This document shows, piece by piece, positions 60,737 to 64,000 of a stretch of 64,000 nt of DNA. The DNA lies in assembly GCA_973895155.1 (NCBI GenBank), contig OZ316896.1:9548001-9612000 (forward strand), read 5' to 3'. The DNA is from Marsupella aquatica. Taxonomy: Eukaryota > Marchantiophyta. The translations under genes and the position numbers were made by a program. The notes below the pieces were generated by a model. The model made no database searches. It had not been told where the DNA came from and was given only the letters and a program-made list of their open reading frames with translations. Positions within the stretch are counted from its first letter, which is position 1. Each line of letters starts with the position of its first letter.

Positions 60737-62597
60737 AAATTGAAATGATCATTATAATTACTAGGTATCCGATTCGTGCCGACATCTCGTCGACATCCTA
60801 GTGATTCCTGTTCATTGGTTCATGGAGGCAGCGCCCCCAAAATCAGATTTCAGTTGTAGGGAACTCACAGAGTAAGTGAAGACAGTCCTATTGTACAGTA
60901 ACTCGACCCCATCCGTGAATGGGGTTGAAGATTGAGAGTGCAACAAAAGTGTAGGTGTAGTGAAAACATAGATTCCATTTGGTGATTTTAGAATATTAAT
61001 TTGTGGGAAAGAAAATCCCACTTGTAAGCTCGGACTGAAAAGCTTTACATGGGAAGGATGCGGAAGTATCCGAAAAATAATGGTGCCAGTGACTAAATCA
61101 TTTTTCAACAGACAGACTGCTCGAGGCCCTTGTGTTTGGACATGTGTCCATTGATTTCACTCGTCCTATTATTGAAATTGCTTGAGAAACCTGGTTGCCA
61201 AATCTGAAAACTAACTCATGAATGCAAATGCCAGATTGGAATTGCATGTCACCAAAATGCCGACTCCGATCGACGTTTCCTTTCCCATCCTCTCTTATGG
61301 AATGGTCCTCTTCTCTCTATTTCCCTCTTTGATTTGCTCAATGTGCCAAGATTGGATTCTCAATTCTCAGTCGATCTTCTTCGCTCTTGCTGTGCTGTGT
61401 ACTTTTAAAAGTTCTGACCCCTTAGAATTCCAAACTGATTAGCTACGCCTGAGCAGCGGAACGATTAGAATTTTTCTATAATGTGATCAATTTGGTACTA
61501 TCAAACTATAAACATCGTCTCATCACAAGGCTTGCAGCGCTACGTTCAGAAGCCTCTGCCATTCTAGTAACAGCCGAGCTACATTTCTCCAATCATAACA
61601 ATGTACTGCAACTCGCATCTCGTTTGTACCCTTGAATGTTAGTCCCTCTACCAATTCCCACGACATATTGTGCACTTCCCAAGTCCGCTCGCATCTCTTT
61701 TCTAAGTTCGACTCGTCGTCCCTGTACCAAACCCCCATATATTCATGCATTTCCCCGATTCCCCACGTCCGCCAAAATTCTGCACCTGCGATCAAACGAG
61801 GGGTTCTGCCGCACTTCTGTCGGTAATGACAACGAAGGTCGTCTCGGAAAGACTTTTGTGTGTAAAGTGAGTTCCGTGTCACGTCGCAAAAATGAGGTTG
61901 ATGTGGAAGAAATCAAAGGTGTAGTGATGCCTTATCTGAAACTGAGAAGCTTTCTCTACCTGGACTTAGCAATTGCGCTCACGGGCCAGCATCAACCCAC
62001 TTTCCCCCTTGGAACTGCTTAAGGGCAGAGCTAATTGGGTAGTCTCAAATATTGGTGTTCTCACAAGCGAATCCATGACCAATTCGTCTCTTAAAATGGC
62101 CGATCTGAAGGTACCCAAAGCCTGTCATCGCTGTGGACTTCACCTGCTGCTCCTTTTCCCCAATCCCCGCCACGTCATGGCAAGCACTCCGTGATCCATC
62201 TGTTGTAGACTTGCGAACTCTAGATGGGGAAGCAAGGGAAGGGAATGGCAGGGCGAGGTCTTCTGCGATTACTGGTACACCGAGACCAGCTATTGGACTC
62301 CGTTAGGACCAGTTCGTCTACTTGTGGACACTGACATTCAATGTCTTGACCTGCAATGAATGGATGACTGAATGAGTTCTTCAATTTTGTGAAGATCCAA
62401 TTAAATATCATCTCGGTAAAGGTCACGGACACCAGGTGTATGTTGTATGGACCCTCCAGCACAAGTTATCACACCAAGGGCACCGTAGAGTGAGCTCCCA
62501 CTGCGAAGATTTGCTGATCATGTTGATTATGAGGGCTTCTGATTTGGATGGATCTTGTGGAAAGACCATTCTTGATGCGGTCTTCCACGAGCTGCCC
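60737..62597. other. Intergenic, unassigned open frames
   Basis: The MFS 3' UTR should be at the left. A minus frame at 61523-61882 (119 codons) and a plus frame at 61636-62022 (128 codons) overlap each other, and neither has a motif I recognise. A gene with several small exons cannot be excluded. Confidence 0.35.
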
Positions 62598-63070
62598 CTT
62601 TGAACTTTGTCCTCAGTTTATTCTTCCTGTGATTAATTACACGTTCTCGTCTTTGAGATGAGAGGGGAAACAATAGAAGGTGAGATGCGGACGGTCCTCA
62701 GAGACTCGAAAGACTATTTGACTGGAATCCGCCGGTTCAGCGCTTTAACTGAACTAAAGTCACTTAGAGCATCACATGCATCCCGGTCAAATGGCCTTTT
62801 GAGTCCCCTTGAGCGGCCTCAGCATCTCACCTTCCCGTGTTTCTCCTCTTAAAAGAGAGAAAGTATAATTTATTCCAGGGTGAATAAACTTCGAGACAAA
62901 GTTGATACAGTGGCACTTGCAGAAATGCATGTGACCACATCAAACAATCTTTCAAGTCCCCTGGGAGCCCTCCGCATCTCACCTTGGATTGCCTCTCCTC
63001 TCATCTCAAAGACTAGGCAATGTAGTTGATCCCAGGGAGAATAAACTCGGGACAAAGTTGCGGTGGTGCT
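62598..63070. repeat. Three copies of a 150-bp unit, one inverted
   Basis: Unit B (62765-62912) and unit C (62920-63070) are diverged direct repeats; unit A (62598-62770) is the inverse. All share GCATCTCACCTT, then a CTCTCATCTCAAAG-like part (weak in B), then GAATAAACT and GACAAAGTT. Arms A and C could form a long imperfect hairpin. Confidence 0.75.
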
Positions 63071-63122
63071 TGTGGTAGGCTAATCCATCCATAGAGCCAA
63101 CCAGCCACCAAAGCCAGGCAAA

Positions 63123-63198
63123 ATGGGCGTGAAGGAAGCTTGGGGATATGCTGCATTCAATAATACTGGCCACCTTAAACCTTTCGTCTTCACTCGGA
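63123..63198 (+). CDS. Probable cinnamyl-alcohol-dehydrogenase-type exon 1
   Basis: ATG at 63123 opens 25 codons plus two bases: MGVKEAWGYAAFNNTGHL, then KPFVFTR and a split Arg, followed by a GT donor at 63199. GYAA---TGHL-PF-F-RR is the N-terminal block of zinc alcohol dehydrogenases of the CAD or mannitol-dehydrogenase group, NADPH enzymes of monolignol reduction. The next block (D-V-T-I-K-x-x-x-CGxCHSD) could not be read; a similar ITVVIFCGLD at about 63246-63275 ends in a stop. So either the gene continues past the window after a longer intron, or this is a broken fragment. Frame unread by neighbours; start chosen as the only ATG. Confidence 0.5.
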
Positions 63199-64000
63199 GG
63201 TATTCAAACAATTTCGATGGTTATTCACTTTCTTTACTTGTGCAGATAACTGTGGTTATTTTCTGTGGGTTAGATTAGACAAAAGTGCCGTGTAAATCTC
63301 TTGCGGATGAAATGATTGCTTGCAAAAACAAAGCAAAGCTGTGTGTTTCGGCAATTCCAATGTTAATGGTGACAGGGAGGGGAAGAGGGAACTCTTTCCC
63401 TTCCACCGAAATGTCCGCACCTAATTTGGTACTTCAATGCTGCGTGAAGTGCTCTAGAGAGGGATCCGAGCAGAAGTAATCAGATCATCAGCAAGACAAT
63501 TGAAACAAAGAAGGGGGCAATGAAAGGCTGACCCAAAGAGAGCCATGCTAACTCGAGCTCTCTAGAAACTAGGATAAAACGCCCACGAGAAAATTACAAA
63601 GTAATGTAGAATTTGTCTCGAGCAAACAGCAATCGCACGGAAAGAAACATTTGCACTTCCGCAAGTGGGCCCTTTCAATCTCAAGACGTCTAGGAACGAC
63701 TAGAAATGTCAGACAGAAAATCAGAAATGCTCAATCAAGTCTATTCAAGAGAGGCGAAGGAAATGAAATTCACACTTTCGGAAAGAGATCCGTGGAAATC
63801 TCAAGCTCTCTCCGAGAATAATCAATTAACAAGGGAAACTGACGACAGTGGAATAGGCAGCAATTCCTTGATGATTTGGTTTGCTTTTCATTTTGCGAGA
63901 GCAGTAAATCCGGAATAATGCAAGTCTTGCCGCTTTTTAAGGATGCTCAAAAAGTCCAAGCGCTTGCACTTAAACACGATACTCACCGCTATCATTGTTT
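63199..64000. other. Right edge, no further exon recognised
   Basis: Intron or downstream of the CAD-like exon. No zinc-binding block of alcohol dehydrogenase is visible up to the end. Confidence 0.4.

Noticed and set aside
61523-62022. Opposed open frames of 119 and 128 codons
   Set aside because: They overlap on opposite strands and neither shows a family motif; a fragmentary gene is possible but not supported.

Overview
The window reads as nuclear DNA of a land plant. The reasons are a full-length MLO-family gene (plant-specific) with many short introns, a remnant of a G-box-type bZIP factor, a probable cinnamyl alcohol dehydrogenase first exon, and a dense set of plant-type transposons (Copia, Ty3, Helitron, Harbinger, SINE). 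The class of transposon helper protein and the divergence of the host proteins fit a non-flowering lineage such as a bryophyte or lycophyte better than a crop, but that is inference. No virus, plasmid or bacterial signature was seen.

Layout. 0-0.7 kb: decayed bZIP gene. 1.6-3.6 kb: broken Copia pieces in both orientations. 4.5-5.5 kb: decayed Ty3 reverse transcriptase. 6.1-10.6 kb: a complete but dead Copia element with 137-bp LTRs and a 5-bp target duplication. 11.4-12.3 kb: 3' end of a Ty3 element. 14.0-19.4 kb (minus): 15-exon MLO gene, 607 codons. 20.4-22.5 kb: foldback repeat, a SINE with a 12-bp target duplication, and a short duplicated motif. 24.1-30.0 kb (minus): Helitron with Rep and helicase domains, a minisatellite and a classical 3' hairpin, inactivated by stops and frameshifts. 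30.4-38.0 kb: a 7.5-kb Harbinger element with terminal inverted repeats, a DDE transposase on plus and a helper gene on minus. 38.2-39.9 kb: very GC-rich degenerate tandem repeat. 41.4-42.0 kb: 3' end of a second, opposite-strand Helitron with a related minisatellite. 47.4-48.5 kb: two-exon dienelactone-hydrolase-like gene. 54.3-60.7 kb: 12-exon MFS transporter of the MFSD12 type. 62.6-63.1 kb: three copies of a 150-bp unit, one inverted. 63.1 kb: start of a CAD-like gene or fragment.

Three host genes appear intact (MLO, dienelactone hydrolase, MFS transporter). Their exon joins were worked out by hand: each keeps one open frame and recreates conserved family motifs across junctions. They look like independent genes, not a pathway. 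Nearly everything between them is transposon-derived or unrecognised. The most instructive structures are the Harbinger element, the pair of Helitron ends with a compensatory base-pair change in the terminal hairpin, and the short peptide repeats in the Helitron N-terminal region.
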